A stretch of DNA of 7,062 nt from Gammaproteobacteria bacterium (GTDB taxonomy: Bacteria; Pseudomonadota; Gammaproteobacteria; Steroidobacterales; Steroidobacteraceae), in the NCBI GenBank assembly GCA_009923475.1, contig RFTM01000088.1:1-7062 (forward strand), in the 5' to 3' direction. Of this stretch, positions 5,092-7,062 are shown in pieces. Made by a program: the position numbers and the translations under genes. The notes beneath the pieces were generated by a model that was not told the DNA's origin, searched no databases, and saw only the letters and a list, made by a program, of their open reading frames with translations. Each line of letters begins with the position of its first letter. Position 1 is the first letter of the stretch.

Positions 5092-6522
5092 GTGTCATCG
5101 GCGCTCGGTCTCGACCTATACCAACTCACTTCGCTGATCCCGCACGCCGAGGCGGGACTGCTGGATGTGCCGGTGGTGTTCGACTTCTTCTCCCGGCGCT
5201 TGCCCGGGACGGACACCGGTACGCATCGCGCCGCTCGACCCTACCTTCTGCAGGCCATGTTGGGACGCTCGCTCGAGGCGCTGGCGGACCTGCATCTGCA
5301 AGCCGTCGACCTCGATGTGCTCGATGGGCATCCGGTCCTGGGGCCTGCCCTGCGTTCACGAGCAGGCCGGTCGCTGCGCAAGCGCTGGGCCGACTGGCGC
5401 TTCGAGGGCCATGTGTTCGCGCCCCTGGACGGAAGCCTCTTGTCGGCAGGTCCTGCGTCGGACGGCGAAGGCAGGACCTTGGAGGTCGCCGGGGCACGAC
5501 CGTCCGCGTACGTGCCCTATCTCTCGGTGCGGTGCTCGCTGCTGTCGGCGAAACTGATCGAGACGCCGCTGCTCTCGCTGATCAACCACGGAACGATGGT
5601 GGCCTCGAAGGCGGCGGTGTTGGCGTCGGTGGCGCGGCGACAGCGGCGCGGCGTGTTGGAGTTCGGCACCCGCCGCATCCATCCCGATGCCGCCGTGGAT
5701 GCCGCGAGGGCGGCCTACATCGGCGGCTGCGCCGGAACCTCCAACGTGGAGGCTTGGCGCCGCTTCGGCCTGCCGAGCGTAGGTACGATGGACCACTTCG
5801 CGGTCCAGGCATGGGAACGCCCGGCGACCGGCGGCGCGGAGACTGAACGCGCCTTCTTCAGCGCGCTGCACCGGACCTATCCCGGCCATGACATCCATCT
5901 CGTCGACACCTACGACGCTTTCGGCGAGACCACCGGCATACGGTCCGCAGTCGCGGCGACCGGCGGGAGATTGGCGGGCATCCGCCTCGACTCGTCGGTC
6001 GACACCGCCACGGTCACCGCCGCGCGGACCCTGCTCGACCGGCTCGGCGCACCGCGGGCCAAGATCATCGTGTCGTCCGGCCTCGATGAACACGACATCG
6101 CCGCGCTCGCCTCGGCGCCCGTCGACCTCTACGGCGTCGGGGAGCACATCGTCTGCAGCCCTGACGCCCCTACGGGCGTGGGTGCGGTGGCAAAGCTCGC
6201 CGAGATCGGCGGGAAGCCCACGATGAAGCTCTCGAGAGGCTCCGACAAAGCGACCTTGCCCGGGCGATTGCAGGCGTGGCGGATGCCGGGCGGGAGGATA
6301 CGCGTCGGACTGGAGCACGAGCCGGCGCCGAGAGGTGCCGAACCGATGCTGGTGCCGGTCTGGTCCGGCCGATCACCGCTCATCGAACTGCCGAACAGCC
6401 TCTCCCGCAGGCGTCTCGACATGATCCGCCGACGTGCGATCGAGCAGATCGATGACGCACCACCCTCGGGCCTCTCGCTCACCGATGGCCTCATCGCACT
6501 GGTCCATCGGCTCGCCGGCTGA
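5092..6522 (+). CDS. Nicotinate phosphoribosyltransferase (NAPRT family), divergent
   Basis: This 476-residue cytoplasmic enzyme should join nicotinate to PRPP to give nicotinate mononucleotide, the first committed step of Preiss-Handler NAD salvage. Family features in order are LDLYQLTS (7-14), VVFDFFSRRLP (28-38), the ETPLLSLINHGTMVASKAA region (157-175), LEFGTRR (189-195), AAYIGGCAGTSN (207-218), GTMDH (231-235) whose H235 is the probable phospho-accepting histidine, LVDTYD (270-275), GIRLDSS (296-302), SSGLDEHDI (328-336), YGVGEHIV (347-354) and KLSRGSDKATLPGR (379-392). The length is somewhat above most bacterial relatives. The usual GTxAHS sequence is altered to GTMDHF. The GTG start directly precedes the family's N-terminal motif; no spaced Shine-Dalgarno site is present, consistent with a leaderless message. 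Codons AGA, AGG, ATA and CTA are more frequent than in the arn genes, hinting at separate origin. Nicotinamide phosphoribosyltransferase is a less likely alternative, since a nicotinamidase follows. Confidence 0.88.
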   Translation: MSSALGLDLYQLTSLIPHAEAGLLDVPVVFDFFSRRLPGTDTGTHRAARPYLLQAMLGRSLEALADLHLQAVDLDVLDGHPVLGPALRSRAGRSLRKRWADWRFEGHVFAPLDGSLLSAGPASDGEGRTLEVAGARPSAYVPYLSVRCSLLSAKLIETPLLSLINHGTMVASKAAVLASVARRQRRGVLEFGTRRIHPDAAVDAARAAYIGGCAGTSNVEAWRRFGLPSVGTMDHFAVQAWERPATGGAETERAFFSALHRTYPGHDIHLVDTYDAFGETTGIRSAVAATGGRLAGIRLDSSVDTATVTAARTLLDRLGAPRAKIIVSSGLDEHDIAALASAPVDLYGVGEHIVCSPDAPTGVGAVAKLAEIGGKPTMKLSRGSDKATLPGRLQAWRMPGGRIRVGLEHEPAPRGAEPMLVPVWSGRSPLIELPNSLSRRRLDMIRRRAIEQIDDAPPSGLSLTDGLIALVHRLAG

Positions 6523-6530
6523 CGCGCACC

Positions 6531-6535
6531 GGAGG
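6531..6535 (+). promoter_or_regulatory. Shine-Dalgarno site for the nicotinamidase-like gene
   Basis: GGAGG (within CCGGAGGT) stands four bases before the ATG at 6540, in the 17-base gap after the phosphoribosyltransferase stop. The short gap without terminator supports one transcript for both genes, with independent initiation at the second. Confidence 0.65.
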
Positions 6536-6539
6536 TACG

Positions 6540-7062
6540 ATGACCGATCTCGCAGACTTGCTGCCACTGCCTCCCATGTCCGTGGTCGATCTCGACGGCG
6601 ACTTGCCGGTGGGACTGGTGATCGTCGACGCCTCGGTAGGATTCACCCGTCGGGGCAACCTGTCGGATCCCAAGCATATGGTCCCGATGGTCGAGCGCAT
6701 CGTCGACACCTTCGGCAAGCTCTCGGATGCGCTCGGGGAGCGGCTGCACACGCTCTACTTCCTCGACACCCATCATCCAGACATCCCGGAACCGCCCTAC
6801 CCGCCGCACGGCATCATCGGCAGCGGCGAGGAGGAGATCGATCCGTTGCTGGAGGAGATGACCCGCGCCCCCCGCGTGACCCTCGTGCGCAAGGATTGCA
6901 TCAACGGCTTCGTCGGCGCCATCGATCGCCAGACAGGCCGGAACGCAGTGGTGGAGTGGATGCGTTCCACCGGCGTGGGAAAACTGCTGGTGGTGGGCGA
7001 TTGCACCGACATCTGCGTCGCGGACTTCGTGCTCACCATGCTGTCGGCGCGCAACCACGCCC
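6540..7062 (+). CDS. Nicotinamidase-like cysteine hydrolase (isochorismatase superfamily), 3' end cut by window
   Basis: The frame is open from the ATG at 6540 to the window end, giving 174 residues so far. It should hydrolyse nicotinamide to nicotinate and ammonia in the cytoplasm. The isochorismatase-fold catalytic triad is visible: D30 in LVIVDASVGF, K118 in VRKDCINGF and C159 in CTDICV. A metal site of nicotinamidase type is formed by D76 and H78 (LDTHHPD) and H90 (YPPHGIIG). The segments HHPDIPE, PYPPH, IIGSGEEE, KDCINGFVGA, CTDICVADFV and LSARNH match the Arabidopsis NIC nicotinamidases as I remember them, much more closely than E. coli PncA. The next-door nicotinate phosphoribosyltransferase uses the expected product, which supports the function. 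About 60-70 further residues would be expected beyond the edge. A different amidase or isochorismatase of the same fold is the alternative. Confidence 0.87.
   Translation, partial: MTDLADLLPLPPMSVVDLDGDLPVGLVIVDASVGFTRRGNLSDPKHMVPMVERIVDTFGKLSDALGERLHTLYFLDTHHPDIPEPPYPPHGIIGSGEEEIDPLLEEMTRAPRVTLVRKDCINGFVGAIDRQTGRNAVVEWMRSTGVGKLLVVGDCTDICVADFVLTMLSARNHA

Noticed and set aside
4644..5846. 400-codon + strand frame crossing the SIMPL gene and the phosphoribosyltransferase
   Set aside because: It overlaps two well-supported genes in another frame and its translation is Arg/Ala/Gly-rich without motifs.
5356..6318. 320-codon open frame on the - strand opposite the nicotinate phosphoribosyltransferase
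   Set aside because: The + strand frame carries the full set of NAPRT motifs; the antisense product has no recognisable domain.
6129..7058. 309-codon open frame on the - strand spanning the last two genes
   Set aside because: It crosses two real genes in antisense and has no family resemblance; the + strand nicotinamidase frame is open to the edge with its catalytic triad.

Overview
The window is very GC-rich and tightly packed, and every gene I accept lies on the + strand. Lipid A aminoarabinose (arn) genes and Sec-exported envelope proteins indicate a high-GC Gram-negative bacterium. A gamma- or betaproteobacterium, for instance a Lysobacter/Luteimonas-like xanthomonad, is plausible. That placement is an inference from gene content and style; no rRNA or other lineage marker is present.

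Region 1 (1-2939) is the 3' part of an arn operon that makes undecaprenyl-phosphate-linked 4-amino-4-deoxy-L-arabinose, the precursor for masking lipid A phosphates against cationic peptides such as polymyxin. The order is the end of an ArnB-type aminotransferase, ArnC, a stand-alone ArnA-type formyltransferase, and ArnD. This is the enterobacterial order B-C-A-D, but the ArnA gene encodes only the formyltransferase half; the UDP-glucuronate decarboxylase half is missing here. Genes overlap by four bases (ATGA, GTGA) or are 10 bases apart, so they are almost certainly cotranscribed and translationally coupled.

Region 2 (2936-5037) continues the same transcript. A secreted metal-dependent amidohydrolase of the Xaa-Pro dipeptidase/imidazolonepropionase-like group overlaps arnD by four bases and has an exceptionally good Shine-Dalgarno site inside the arnD 3' end. 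After a 41-base gap comes a secreted SIMPL-domain (YggE/BP26-like) protein with its own AGGAGG site. The first five reading frames thus join a lipid A modification pathway to two exported proteins of unknown role in it.

Region 3 (5038-7062) looks like a separate unit. After a 54-base gap with a possible leaderless promoter comes a nicotinate phosphoribosyltransferase. Seventeen bases later is a nicotinamidase-like cysteine hydrolase, cut by the window end. Together they would convert nicotinamide to nicotinate and then to nicotinate mononucleotide (Preiss-Handler NAD salvage). The hydrolase resembles plant nicotinamidases much more than the usual bacterial PncA, and the phosphoribosyltransferase has an unusual active-site segment and more AGA/AGG/ATA/CTA codons than the arn genes. 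This pair is the most unusual part of the window.

There is no tRNA, rRNA, CRISPR array, insertion sequence or convincing intrinsic terminator. No gene-free stretch exceeds 54 bases.
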